In this document: piece by piece, positions 1-23,955 of the stretch
Layout of the letters: each line of letters opens with the position of its first letter
How positions within the stretch are numbered: the first letter of the stretch is position 1
Assembly (NCBI RefSeq): GCF_949628215.1
Contig: NC_134286.1
Coordinates: 1,984,001-2,048,000, forward strand
Origin: Phalacrocorax aristotelis
Taxonomy: Eukaryota > Chordata > Aves > Suliformes > Phalacrocoracidae
Direction: 5' to 3'
Length of the DNA: 64,000 bases
Position numbers and translations under genes: made by a program
Notes under the pieces: generated by a model
The model's database searches: none
What the model saw: the letters and a program-made list of their open reading frames with translations, nothing else
Told to the model about the DNA's origin: nothing

Positions 1-3000
1 TTCATCACTTGAAATGTCAAGTAACACCTGAGGTTTTCTTTCTGCCCACCCCATTCCCCTCAGGCCTTTAGTATGGGTCAAATATAGGTAGAGGGATCGA
101 TGGACGGCTGAACGGGTGGGACTTCTTTAACACTTGATCACCCTAATGGTTCCTTCTGGTCTCCATGTCTGTAAAAGTTGACACGACTGGTTAATTCCCA
201 GGCATGGATCAGGACCAGTAACATTTTAATATCTGCGTTGCCCCTCTTTTTTAGGAAGCCCCAAGTGGCAGAGAACTTCCTTCCTGGAGGGGTGGGAGCT
301 TTCACAACTGGAGGGCACTTGGTGGCCAGAGCTTTCGATGAGAGATGGTGACAACCTGCCTTGTTGGGTCGAATGGTAACCTTGGGGTTAGCAGGACTTG
401 AGGCCCGCGACACTCATCCGCTGCACCACAGAGCCTGGTTGTCGTGCTCGGCTTCTGTTTCTCCTCTTCCCTTTGTGCATTGTGTTTATTGAGAGTCCCG
501 GATCCTTGAAGAAAAAAATATCCCTGCCTGCAAGTGGAGAATAACTTCGTTTTGGCCAGCACCCTTGCGTGTTTCAATAACTCCATCAAAAATTGTATCC
601 TGACTAATGTCCAGGAACTCATTTCAAATTCCGTCAGCCATCTATTCTCCAGAAGTTACTGGTGGATTTGGGCAGTATTCAGAGCTTTGTCTGAGATTTA
701 GCAAGTGGTCTCTTTGTTAAACCAGATGGTTAGCAGGGTTTGGAAAAATACTTTACACAAATTTCCATAGCTGTTGAGAACAGTGATCATTGAATCTAGT
801 ATTCTCCTTCCAACTACACCCAGAAGCTCATACTTCAAAGAAAAAGATGCAATTTTATTATTTTTTTTTTTTAGTGGACAAAGACAATATAGTTTTGAAA
901 ATGTGCTGATTAGATAAGTCACATGGAGCTCCCTGCTTCTGTTTTTGTCTTCAAAATTAGATGTTTGTGTTGAAAGTAGCTGTAGACTTAACGATTTCAG
1001 GTCGCCTTATGCTTATTTTGTGAATGAGTGAGAAGTGATGTGGAGTTTCTGGAGGACACTAACATCCCATTAATCATGGAGATTTTATCTCTGGTTCTGC
1101 TTCTAACCTGGGATGAAGATAACTTCTCAGTACCTCCGTCTGAGAGATGAGAAGAGGCAGAGAGGTGATTGTAATATGGAGATGGCTCAGTTGTGTTATC
1201 TGGTCTTAGATAACACAAGCTGTGCTTAGGTAAGAAGATTGATGATATACCCCAGTAATTTAGTGCTAGGAAAATCGACAAGGGATGCCTTAATAATCCC
1301 AGGAGCAAGCAGCGAATGCTGAAAATGGGTTGCACAGCCTATAGCGGGCACGGCGGTTGCTGCAGTGTACCTCTCCGAAAATGATTGAACACCTTGAAGG
1401 CATCAGCAGATGTCTTTGTTCTGGACTGAATGTGGGTGCTGCTAGAATATGGTAGTGACGCTCATTGGCTTTGTTCTGCTCTTGGCAACTGAGAATTTGA
1501 GAAAGTTCCGCAGCCTTCCGAGGTACTCGTCCTTTGTTCAACTGATTTCTGTAATGGTCACCCTTTTATAACTTTTATATAAAATAAGTGTAGTTACAAA
1601 AATCTGTTCCTGTCAATAAAACTAGTTTGAATTGTTTTGCAGGAATTTAAACTATTTCTTGTTAATCCACACACATAACTAATAAGTGAACACTGGGGTT
1701 TTTTAATATACTATTTATATCAGCATATGTCCTAAAGAAGTTTTTTATATTTTTGTATTTATAGTAAATCATAGCAGTGTGTAGCACGCAGAAAGAAAAA
1801 TCGGGGTGGGGGTTGGGAAGGAAACTCTGATAATCTCTATAAGAGAAAACATGTCGTATGTAATATCCTCGAGTTGCATCACCATCTGTTTGGTTTTTTT
1901 TCTGAAGCCCCTGGAAATGATCCAGCAGATGCTAGGGCCGCAGGAGCTGGGGGTTAGAACCTGCTCCCTGAAGCATGGTTAGATGTCTTCTGCTGCTTGC
2001 TGGGCCACAGCTGCAGTTTTACACGACAAAAACTCATCTATTGCCAATATTTTCGTTAGCTTAGGTGGCAAGTTTGCATCTGAAGTGACTCAGAGTGCTT
2101 CTGCTAGAAGTGACTTGGCATTGCTTGGAGCCTTTCCCTTCAGATGCCCAGCTGGGTGGCTCTGCAGGCAGCAGGCTCCCAGGGAGGCTGTTTGTGATCA
2201 CACAGAGCCGTATTTCCCTGCTTGTCCCTTTCCCTTGAAGTTTACTGCTCTTACTGGCTTTATATTCCCTCCTTTTCTGTTATCATTCCCTTTTATTTTC
2301 CCCAACAGATGTGGAAAGTAAGGTTTTGGAGAAGTCTAGGTCTCAAGTGCCGCTCAAAGCCAGGGTCTTCAAGAGCCCAGCGTGCAGCTTTGCTGCTCTT
2401 AACGCCTTGGCTGGGGACATGCCGTCCTGTCTTCAAGAACTCAGCTGGCAGGGGATAGAGCTGGCCTGAGTTATTACAGCAGGAGTCGGTGGGCTTTTCC
2501 TACAGGAAATCCAATGAAAGAGATTATAAATTTTAGAAGTGGATCAGGTAGCTAGCTTAAACGTTTGAAGTCAGGCTAGCACATAGCTTAGCGGCTATGG
2601 CTTTAGTAGTCAGACAAAAAATAACCTCACCACTTTCCAAAGGGACTGGTGAACTTCTGAGAGACTTTTAAGCAGTGACCCGTGACACCGGAGGGCTCGC
2701 TCTGAGCCAGAAGACCCCCTCCAAAACTGTGCTTCTCCTTCCGGAGGTTAGGAGGAGTCTTCTTATTCCCAGCTTAACGGTCTTGGGGAGCAATTCGCAC
2801 ACGTGAGGACGTGCCAGTGCTGTCCTTTAAGCCCTAGCAGGTCGTCCCCCTCCATGCCCAGCACCATAGCCTTTCCCAGCGGCGCCCTCATCCTCTCCCC
2901 GGTGTTGATGGCCAACTGGGCGAGCTCTGCTTGACCGCTTCTCGACCTTCCCAGGAGCCCGTCTGTGAAGTTGTCCTCATTTAAATTCATCCCTCTGTAT

Positions 3001-6000
3001 GTAGATGGTCAGCATTGGTTGCATTACTCCCAGGTTTTTCACCCCCACCTACTGGTGTATCGCCCCATGTCTTGCAGGGGTATTTCCACTGGTCTGTTTG
3101 CGGATTGCGTTTCTGCCTTTCCCGGCTGTGTGACAGCAACTCAGCACGTGCAGACGTTGTCCGCCGCAGCTCCATCCGAGCAGCTCCACCATCCAGCCAA
3201 ACAGTTTATTATTCCCTCTGTATATATAATTTATAGGACTATGCATTATGTATGACTGAATCTCATTCTATGCTTATTATCCTTCAAAGCCATCCAGCCT
3301 GTCCTCCCTGATATCCTGGTCCTCTTCTGTATTAACGGTTCTTGTCGACTTTCCTCCCTCTGCAAAGCAAAGCTAAAATGAAGGGTTGAATAGAGCTGAC
3401 AGCTCCTTCAAGGACAGATTAGAGCATAAGCATAAATTTAATTTGAGATGAAAGACAGGAAACGTAGAAGGGGGTGGACTTCCCTAGGTCTGGGGTCTGG
3501 TTTGACCACAAACACGAGCAGACAGCGTGCAGAAAGGTGGTGGGAGATAGGTAGGTGGGATTGGTAGGAAGAAGTACAAAAATTGAGCGCAAGCACGTAC
3601 GGAAAAAAAAATAGCTATGCTTGGGTAGCTGTCGCGTTTAATACGAGCAGTCCAGGCCACGAGCTTGATCTCTAGCAAGTTCGTAACAGATGCTTCAAGG
3701 AATTTAGGAGGACCAGAGACGATGTCAGAAAAGTGCAGAAAAGCAAACTCAGGGTTGTTTTTATGAAGAAGGGAGAAGAGGTGCTGGGGACCAGCTGACC
3801 GGTTGGGTTGCTCTCAGGTCCTCCGGGACTGGAATAAATCCTCAAATGCACTGTGAAGCTCCTGAAAGCAGAGACGAGAGCAGTAGCATGCAAGGTTGAT
3901 CAGTGGAGAATTCTTCAAGTCAAACCAATTTCCTTCTACAAGAAGATGGCAGGTCTTGTGGACTCCGGAGCAGCAGTAGGTGTCCTGTGACTTGTTTTTT
4001 TATAATGTTTTTGATACTGTAGAGGAACGCAGTGCATATGCCTGCAGCCTGCATCTCGGAGTGGAAAAGAAAAAGTACCTTCTCAGAGACCTTCCTTGGA
4101 ATCAAGTCATCCGGTGGCCTCCGTGAACCTACGCTAAAGAAATGTGGGTAGCGTGAAAGGCTTCGAGACCCAGGAGCGCCTCCACAGAAGGAGCGGGATG
4201 GCGAGGTGGGGTTAACCGTGTAGGAGAAGACTCTAGGGAAGACTTACACTTGCCTAACTTGTAGGTATTTCACCTGCTCCATCAACTAACAGCTAACCAG
4301 TGGGTCATACGCATTCAACCGCTGCAGCATTTAGCAGCCTTTATTGCTGAAATATTGGGGTGTGGCCTCAAAAAGCATGTCAGAAAGGATTTCTTTATTT
4401 TTTCCCCTCCTCTGCACATATGGGGCGACGTATATCAAGTCAAGTTCGTGAGCCTTGTGCCTCAGCACCTTTCATACTGAAGGAACTGCAGATCTGTTAC
4501 TTCGATGGAACGCTGCTTCCCGAACTCAAAAGAGGCTCTGTTACCGTTTTAGACTTAAGTTGAGACGGTGCAATGAGTTTACCATTTTGAGCAAAAAATG
4601 AGGAAAATTCTGTCTCCTGGTGCATGGGATGAACCTTACGGCTCCTTGCTACAATCAAATCATCCATCCCCTCCTGTTGGGAGACGAACAGATGCAAACC
4701 CCAGAGACTCAGAAGCTCCCAAGGCTAATAATATTGTGTTTTTTTTTTTTCATGTCAGAAGTATTTTTGTGTTTGTCGAAAGATTCACTTGCACAGCCGT
4801 AACATCTCTCTCTGCCGTGCCTGGAACAGATGCGTGTGTTGTAATATAGACTGTGAACATTGACATCGCATGTGGTTCTCATTCCTCCCATTCATCTTTG
4901 AAGCTAATTGGTTCCATCCATTTCAAATGTGTTTGGCTCGCCGCAGCTATTTGTACTTTCACTCTGGTTATAGCGCTAATGGTGTGATATATATAACATG
5001 AAATAAACTCTCGTGACTCTGAGGTCTGGAGAGACACATACGCAGCACTCCCATTTTCTTGCTGCGTTGGGTGGTTTTGTTTTGTTTTTCAAGTGACGTC
5101 CCCCAGAAAATTTTTTTTTTTTTCCTCTTCACTGAAAATGTTATTAACTAGCTGGTGCCTAAGATGCCTAGGCTGGTGGAGGTCGCCGGCGCGATCGTGG
5201 CTCCTTCTGCAATGCAGAAAGAGGAGCCTGTTGGTGTTTGCCGAACATTAAAGGTTTGCAGTTCATCTGCTGGTGGAGCACCTGCTGGGTGGCTTCACTG
5301 TCACTCCCTAGCAAGATACCGGGACCGGCATTGTTAGAAACCTATGTCTTATCCTACCTACGTGCTTTAATACAGTGAATATATGGATTAGTAAAAAAAA
5401 AAAAGTAAATTAGCAGAAGTAATAAATTAGATAATACCATCATTTTTCATGACCCGACAGCACAACGTAGGCAAATTAATATTCCTGTTGAAAAGGCGTC
5501 AGTAAGGTTACGGGGTATTTCTCTTGTCCTCCTCTCACCTTCCCATCTCCCCAGGGGAACGTGGCACTTGTGCACTAACTGGTAATTAGTCTTTCTGTAC
5601 CGGTGCTGACTCAAAGCAACCTCGTTACCTTCCATGCGTTACAAGCGTGTATCAGTTAAAGGTGATTTCAATCTTCAATGTATGTTTAAAACCAGATTAC
5701 AGAGGGATTTCACTGGTGAACAGCAAGGGAATATTTGGGGATTTTTGCAGTTCGTTCCCATCCCTGATTCATTTTTGAGCAAGCACTGGAATGTGTTTCA
5801 CACTTCAGCTTCTACTTAAAAAGTCATGTAGTTTCTCAGCTTTGCCATAAATATTTTCACTTCTTGATAGGGAGGCTTGTATTCCCATTGTTTAAATAAG
5901 CCAGTTCGTACTAATTCTTCGCTTTTGTGGTTTTTTTTAGTATTTTACTATTATTTTTAAGCAATTTGGCTCACGAGTATTTGGATTGCTGCTCTCAGCT

Positions 6001-6672
6001 GAGAGCTGAGTCATGCTAACTTTCTTCTAACCTGTTCTCATCGGAAAGTAAAACGTGTCAGCTTTAAATGTTGAGCTTGGCGATTTCAAGCTAACAGAGA
6101 AAATTCATGTATGTCTGCACAGACCACAAATGCTTCCGTTGTCCACTTCAGAAATAATCCGCTGTGTAGGGATCCTATTTTTAAATGGTTTCTGTTGAGC
6201 CTCAGGATTTCTGCTGGCCGAAGGTTTGATGTGCCGTACTTCCATCAGGGGATACGTGTGGCAAAACTCTTGAGCGGTGTTCAGCAGAGCTGGACCTAAG
6301 CTGGTATCTGAGAGTAAAGCTCTGGCTCAAGGTTGAAGAGCATCTGTCGCCTGAGCTTTGCCGTTGGCCACAAGCAGGTGGTTTAATGCACCTTTGCAGT
6401 GAAGGGGGAGATGCCCTCCCGGAGAGCCCACCAAAACTCCCTCTCCTGTGTTACACCAGCCGCAGGTTGCTGGGGTCTGAGAGGGGGTAAAATTGTTATA
6501 CCTTCACAGCAGCTGCTTGTAGAAAACCGAAAACTCTACCGGCTCATCAGTTGTGTTGCTAATTTTGTTTCAACTCTGGAGAGGCACCCTCTGGGTCGGT
6601 GGGTGTTGGGGACAGTGGGGATTTTCTAAGATGAAATGATCACTGAATTTCACTTTTTTCTTTTCTTTGTAG
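1..6672 (+). other. EDA: EDA intron upstream of exon 3 (partial)
   Basis: No exon could be recognised. I looked for the EDA exon 2 residues MALLNFFFPDEKPY and the RVRRNKR furin region and found neither. ORFs are short and unlike known proteins. Mostly unique AT-richer sequence with short T or A runs and no recognisable full-length transposable element. Confidence 0.8.
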
Positions 6673-17709
<11,037 letters not shown>

Positions 17710-18653
17710 ATGAACTTGGCGTGTCCAAGGATACTCACAGAACTGCACAGTGCTGCTGTTCATAAGCGTATCAGTATTTCAGGGGGTTCTGTAATCCAGC
17801 CATAAAGAAAACTGATCCAGAGCTATTTATTCCTATATGTGAATGCAGGAAGCACAATTGTCTTCTGTGATTTGCATGGAGACTTGGATCAAAAAGCTAG
17901 TTGAAAAAGCGTTGTGAGGAAGAAAGGCTGTTGTGTCTGCCTTGTCTCAGTATTTCAAGTATTACTGCACTGATATTCTGCTCTGTGATCTTCACACGAG
18001 GCTTGTTGAGAGTGGTGTGGGTCTCTGCTTTTATGTTGCACTAGCAAGAACATCCCAGGCAGTAGCGGGAGAAGACAGGCTAATGTCAAAGTTGTCCTAT
18101 CCAGGCGCTGCTGCTTCCGCACGCTAAGGAAAGCGAGAAAGGGGGGTTCTGGTTTTCTGCCTTCCCAGTTTGAACTGCAACGGCCACGGGATGCAAAGGG
18201 AGGTGAATAAGGCAGGGTCAGTGGTGTTTACATTCATCCTCAGGAGCGCGAGCGAAGAAGGCGAAGTGCCTCTACCTAGAGCTTGGGAAGCAGGCTGCAA
18301 AATCAGTAAGTGCGAGAGGAAGGTGAATACTTAATAGAGCAGGCTTAGCAGATAGGAAACTGCCTCCACATTCCAGAAATCACAAAGTCCCAAAGAAAAT
18401 GCCGATTACTGGTTCCAGAGCCTCTGCTACTTTCAGCTCCTGCCATTACCCCAGAGGTATACCTTGCCCCAACAGGGGCTGCCTTAAAGTACTGCTGCTG
18501 TTACAGCAATTTGTGTTCTGTTGGGTTTTTTTTTTTTTGTCTTTTTAATTAATATTTTGCAAACCAGAACACATTTCTACAGGCTTCACCAAGCCGCGTA
18601 GAGCAGACACAAGTACTTGTGAAAACACTCTGAAGAAGTTTGTCATGTTTAAG

Positions 18654-18659
18654 AATAAA
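18654..18659 (+). promoter_or_regulatory. EDA: Possible proximal EDA polyadenylation signal
   Basis: AATAAA about 0.95 kb after the EDA stop. Use of this site would give a short-UTR transcript. Sequence motif only. Confidence 0.35.
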
Positions 18660-18805
18660 ATTATTCAAACAGGATTTTTTTTTTTCTGTTTTAATAGCAA
18701 CTGTCCTACTTTTGGATGTGGTTTTTATCCTTCCTCCCCCCACCCCTTTCCTTTTGGCACCCTTCTACCTAAAATGTTCTAATAAGTGGTGATGGAGTCT
18801 CTAGC

Positions 18806-18825
18806 AAAAAAAAAAAAAAAAAAAA
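18806..18825 (+). repeat. Poly-A run (A20)
   Basis: Twenty consecutive A in the EDA 3' UTR. There is no duplicated flank that would suggest a recent retroposon tail. Confidence 0.9.
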
Positions 18826-21386
18826 TTGTATTTAAAAAGTCTGGTCCAGCATGAAGTCACCACTTTTTCTTTTCTCTGAGCCCTGCTGAGTCTAGTCATA
18901 ACTCGATTTCTGGTGACTAATAGAAGAGCTGGGACACTATTGTTTCTTTTGGCTTCTTGAGCAACGCTCTGCCGTTACCTCCCCTCAACTGGGGAGACCT
19001 AAAGCTATAAGATGTGCTCGAGCTGAGGAAGAGGCTGAAGCGCTAATTGCTCTTCTGTGGCGTGCCTTGGTTTGTGCTTGGTTGTGCTGGGTTTGGTTTG
19101 GTTCGTTTGGTTGGTTTTTTTTTTCAAACTGGGTTTCTTTTCAGAACATGTGTTTTTTTTTCTTTAAAAACTCAAGAGGGTAGTGAAGTTTCAGCCTATG
19201 TAGCAAACGGGGCGCGTCCCGCAGCGCCGTCTTGGAGATGACCTCCATCGCCAGGCAGAGGCGGCTCAGCCGTGGTCACCTGCAGGGACGTGGGAGCGGA
19301 CGTGTCTCAGCTCCGCGCTGGAGCGACCGATCTGACCGCAGAAGGGTCCACCCTGGCTGAAGCATTCTTGGCTCTGTCGCTTTTCCCCATCCGTAGCGAG
19401 TGATCTCACTTGCCAAGTATTGCAGTTATTGGGAGATAAATATTTCTTGGGGGCACCCAGCTTTGGCTACAGCCTCGCTATTCACAGGAGGCGTGCAGTT
19501 TGTAAAATAACTGCATGAAAAATTGCCTGCAATTTCTTTTTCAATATGTTCTCCTTTCTAGCCTTAACATGTTGGACTAGTAAGAGCCTTAGGGGCACTT
19601 AACTAGTCTTTGTGGTTTATTTCCTTTAAAATGGATTAAGGAGGACATGTTTCTCTGTCAAGAATGAATCAGGACAACTGCGTATAGTGAGAGCATCAAG
19701 CAAATCATTAACAATTGCTTTAGAATACAGCCTGAACAGCGAGACTTAGGGGCAAGCATAAATAATGCAATGACTTGGGAGAGCGTGATGGACTTTGCAT
19801 TTCTTGTCCCCCACTGGCAGGGTCTGGGATTTGCTCCTGACTGCGGCTGTGGGCAGGAGGAGGCAGAAGGAGAATCCCTCCCCTCTGTAAAAGCCCCGTG
19901 CGTGGCTGTCAGGTTCCCTCTCTGCCTGGGATGCGGACGGAGAGCAGGATGGAGCGGTTCAGGCTGCGGAAGGTGTTAACCTGCTTTTTCTGATGCTCGT
20001 GTTAAACCGAAGGGTGAGCTCAGTGCAGCCGAGCCAGAGGCAGGGAGTTGGAGTTGGACACAGAGTTGGAGAGCAGAGAACACCTTCCTGCAGGTGGCCT
20101 TGGTACCGCGGGCCGTGCTCATCCCTGGGATGAGCAGGTGGATCACCAGTCCTGTAGCAGCCGTGGAGAGTCTTTATACTTGAAACCCTTTGGCCTCTCT
20201 GGCAACAAGTTCTCCTTAATGAAGTATTACAGTGCAGGTTACCTAGGCTGAGGCACAGCTGCTTCTGTGTGATGCTTCTCTAGATGGTGTCTCACCATCT
20301 ATGGTGCCTCTTCCCCTTACCTGGAGCCGAAAAGGCCTGGAAGCAGCTCAGGGGAGCGTGAGGAAGATGCGTATGGGAGGTTTTAACAAAGTCCAGCGGG
20401 AACAGGGCCTTGCTCCAGTCTTTCCTTCAGATGTCTTTGAATTTTGGTGTATCTCTGCTCCTAGTCTGGTTGAGAAGGAAGTGCTTCATTTATAGGCAAA
20501 CGTCTGCATATCTGAGATGGCGGACACGAAAGCAGTCACCGGTGGCTTCCCGTGTGCCAGCCTTCCTCTCCAGTGGTACTTGCTGGCTCTGCTCTTACCT
20601 ACGTGCCTTGGCTCTGCTGCCCAACTTTCGGCTGGACTCCAGCTGCAGAAATGTAGCAAGCAGATAATCGGTGTGTAACACATCGTCTGGAACCGTTGTC
20701 CATCCCATGCTCCTCTCTATGGAGGCAAATTCTAGGAAAGCCAGCTCGGCTGTTGTTTTTAGGACCCCTTTTGAAGGAACAATTCCCTTCAGTAAAGGCT
20801 TCCTACCCAGAGCAGCCTGGCTTTTGCTTCCCTCCAGCACCTTTCTCACCCAGGTAAGCGGTTGTGGTCCCCAACTGGGGACTTGGCAGCACCCTTCCAC
20901 TGGCCGAGCAACGTCAGGTGCTTAGAAAAGGCCACCCAAGCTGCATTGAGAGGAAGATGAGCGAAGTGTGTTAGCTCATTCATGTTGCTTCCCAGTAAGA
21001 GGTGGAGCACAGGGAGTCCTTCCCGCTCGCTGCTGGCACCTGCCCTGGATCCCGTCCTGGCCCCGGGCAGTCCTGGCGCAGGCTTTGGGGGAAAGGGGAA
21101 GGGACAGCTGCACCCATACAAGCCTGACCCCCACCCACCCACCCCGTGTTCGTCCCTCCCAGGCTGGAAAGAAGCCTCTCAGACTCCCCAACAAAAGCAT
21201 AATGGGAGAGGAGTTGTGGGAAGAGAGACATGGCTCCCCCCATTACCTGTTAGAGCTGCGTGGTGATATGCTGATGCTGTTTTGTGCTTCGACATCTTTA
21301 TTCAAGACACTATCTGTATATAAAATATACATAATGTATATAAATTAGGATGTAAGTTTATGTAAATTGTCAATATTTTCTTTGCA

Positions 21387-21392
21387 AATAAA
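21387..21392 (+). promoter_or_regulatory. EDA: Polyadenylation signal, EDA (distal)
   Basis: Canonical AATAAA after an AT-rich tract and before a T-rich, then TG-containing stretch, followed by clearly GC-richer intergenic sequence. Confidence 0.6.
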
Positions 21393-21415
21393 GCTTTTTC
21401 CTGATCTCAGTGCTC

Positions 21416-23871
21416 TGGATGGGACTTCCTTCCCCAGCCAAACCAGGAGTGGAAAGTCTTTTGACTGTGTTTGTGCGATGGGCCACAGCCGAAAGGTAAA
21501 GCTCCTCCTCTGTCCTTCGGGGAGGATTTCGTAGGCAGCTGCTGTGGCCGCCGCCGCTGATGTGAGAGGCACTGGTCCCCTCGCCGGACTCAGAGCTGCT
21601 CAACGTGCCTTCCAGCTCCCCACTGCTCTCTGCAGTCAGGGGAATGCACAGAAAACAGCATTTCTGTCACTGCTTATTGGGAAAGATGTACAGATTTGAT
21701 AACCAGAGCCTCTCTGCCTCCTTAACGCCCAGGATGGGTGCAAGTGTCTGTCACCCTGCGGTAGGGCTGTGATGTTGGGCAAGTGGCTTCATCCCCTTTT
21801 CTACCAAGGCTCTGCCCTGCCGCTCATTCCTCCCGTGCTTTGGAGACGTCTCACGTGGGGGAACAGCGGCATGCACCTCTCTTTAACAGACCACCCTGGA
21901 GACCCGGGAGCCAGCCTGGAGGCCACGAGTGGCAAGAAGCACAGCATGCCCTGCGATTTGCAGGAGCAAATCTCTTCCCGTTCATGCTGTGCGGTTCGCT
22001 CTGCCTTCCGGGCGGTCAGCGAAAAGCCTCTCAGTGTTTGCAGAGCGCCTTGGACGGCTCTCGGTCCGCACTAGGCTCGCTCCGCCAGGCACTCCTGCAA
22101 AGGGAGTTCACAGCCTAGGGATGCAAATGCCCAGGGATTCTCCGCAGTCCCTGATCAAAGTCAGGGACTTTTCAGCTGATTTCATCAGCCATGTCTGCTG
22201 TGCAGACCCGTGCCCAGCAATTTGGGATGCAGGGAGGAGAGGGCCGGGGTTCCCCGGGCGAGGCGGCGCTGGGGCTGGGTGCGCCGGGGGCTGTGTCAGG
22301 GGCTGGAGCACTTGCACGCCGTGGTTCCTCCCCCACGCTGCCTTCCGCTTTCGGGGCTCCGTGCTCGGCCGCTGATGGGAGACAAGGGACGCTGGAGGAG
22401 AAGGTTCATCCAGAGGTCGGTGGTTCCCTGGCCAGAGCCTGCAGGATTTCACATCTGCACAGATGTGCTAGCCTTACCGCGCCTCTGAAAACAACGGCGG
22501 GCTGTTCGCTCGCAGCTGCCTCTGGCCCCGGCTGCTGCCGAAGCCCAGGTCCACCGCGGTTAGCAGAGAGGACGTCAGCCTAAAACACCAACCCTGGCCT
22601 TCAGGCTGAGCCCGCTGGCTGTCACCGCTGCCGTGCATGCCCTCGCTGGCTGGTGATGCTGGTCTGGCTCAAGGCTGAACCACATCCCGGAGGTGACAAA
22701 GTGCTCCCCACCACGCCAGCTGTCGGGCAACAGCAGCAGAAGCCAGGCTGCTTCATCTTCCAGATGTGTATGTGTATATATATATTTATATTTTTTTAAA
22801 AAAATATATAATTATTTTCTTTCCTGCCAGACCCATCTAGGACTAGAGCAACAGCTCTACAGCTAAAATTACAGCAAAACACATCCTTGGGCAACTGTGT
22901 GGCAGCCTGGAGGTGCTCCTTTGGATGGGAAGGAAATCAGCCACAGTGAGCCAAAACCCAAGCCAAAATGCAAGCATTTTGCAGAGCAGCCCCCTGAAGC
23001 ATGCAGGGAGCACGTCCCCAGGGAGCATGTCAGCACTAGGTGGCACAGGGACACAGCAATGTCACTGCAAAAATAATCCCTGTGGGTGGGGTGCGGCTGC
23101 GGGCGCCCAGATGCAGGGAAAGTCCCCGTCTGGTTCCTGCTCTGGGTGAGGAGGTGACCCAGCAGCTGTCCTGGGGACACGGGGACATGGCAGCGAGGAG
23201 CCCAGCACTTGCAGTGCAGCGGACTCCTGGGGAGGAAGAGGCGGAGGAGGAGAGTGATGCCAGCTCTGCGCATCTTCTGGGAACAGGTGGCAAAGCCCCA
23301 GGGAGCCGTTGTTTCCCTAGGGAGGGGCAGGTGCCACGGGAGAGTCCCCTCGGATGGGCTGCAGCGGCATGGGGAGGGGAATTTGCTCTGCCTTCGTGCG
23401 GTGAGCTCACCTGCGGCCTCGGAGGTGCTGGGAGTCCCGCGGTGATCCCCGGCGGCCGCAGCCAGGAGCTCGGTCCCCATCTCGGGATGGCCGGGGAGCC
23501 CTCACCGCCTGCTCCTGGCACCCTCGGCACCAGCTGCCCAGCGAGAGCTGGCACAGGGCATAGCGTGGCCCTGGCACAGGGCAGAGGAGGCTGGGGAAGA
23601 GCAGGTCCAAGCAGGGGAACTCCCCCCAAACTTCTCGGCTTTCCCAAGTACCGACCTCTGCCTCCTGGCATTCGATTTCGGCCGGCCAGCCGGCCCATCA
23701 CCTGAGCGCGGTGCAGCCCTGCCTCCTCCCCGTCCCGCTGTTTCTCTTTCCCTTCCTTGTGGCTTTGTGCACTGTTTTTCCCCCTCTGCAATCTTATGTC
23801 TTTCTTTTCCCACTTCCGTAGCTACGAACACCCACATGTGTTATCTCCTTCCCCCATCCCATTCTGAAGCC
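21416..23871. other. Intergenic, EDA to LRRC32-like gene
   Basis: GC-rich, with chance ORFs on both strands, notably 23036-23791. Contains an AT-rich palindromic patch near 22775-22815. No homologous coding exon recognised. The region just before 23872 is the promoter flank of the LRRC32-like gene. Confidence 0.6.
22772..22815. repeat. AT-rich palindromic low-complexity patch
   Basis: TATATA alternation runs into seven T followed by seven A and then TATATA again. The T7A7 centre lies at 22791-22804, and the flanking bases extend the palindrome by a few positions. Surrounded by GC-rich sequence. Confidence 0.8.
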
Positions 23872-23879
23872 TATTTATA
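23872..23879 (+). promoter_or_regulatory. TATA box of the LRRC32-like gene
   Basis: TATTTATA lies 76 bases upstream of the first in-frame ATG at 23956, which places a transcription start near 23900-23910 and a 5' UTR of about 50 bases. Inferred from motif and spacing. Confidence 0.6.
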
Positions 23880-23955
23880 CAGAGCCTGGCTCCTGCCCAG
23901 CTTGCCAGAGAGCACTGGAGGAGCGGGACGGGGCTGGCAGCACCCAGAGCCCAAC

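Larger units (their letters stand above)
17710..21415 (+). other. EDA: EDA 3' UTR
   Basis: Non-coding stretch after the EDA stop. It ends in an AT-rich segment followed by AATAAA at 21387-21392, the best candidate for the final polyadenylation signal. A possible proximal signal AATAAA lies at 18654-18659. The length fits the multi-kilobase 3' UTR known for mammalian EDA. It contains a run of 20 A at 18806-18825, and no ORF in it resembles a known protein. The exact 3' end is inferred, not seen. Confidence 0.6.

Noticed and set aside
1-6672. Possible EDA exon 2
   Set aside because: Neither the MALLNFFFPDEKPY nor the furin-site coding sequence could be found on the + strand; the exon most likely lies upstream of the window.
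23036-23791. Overlapping long ORFs on both strands (251 codons minus, 221 codons plus)
   Set aside because: GC-rich sequence upstream of the LRRC32-like promoter. The translations are Pro/Gly/Arg/Ser-rich with no motif, and both strands are equally open, typical of chance.
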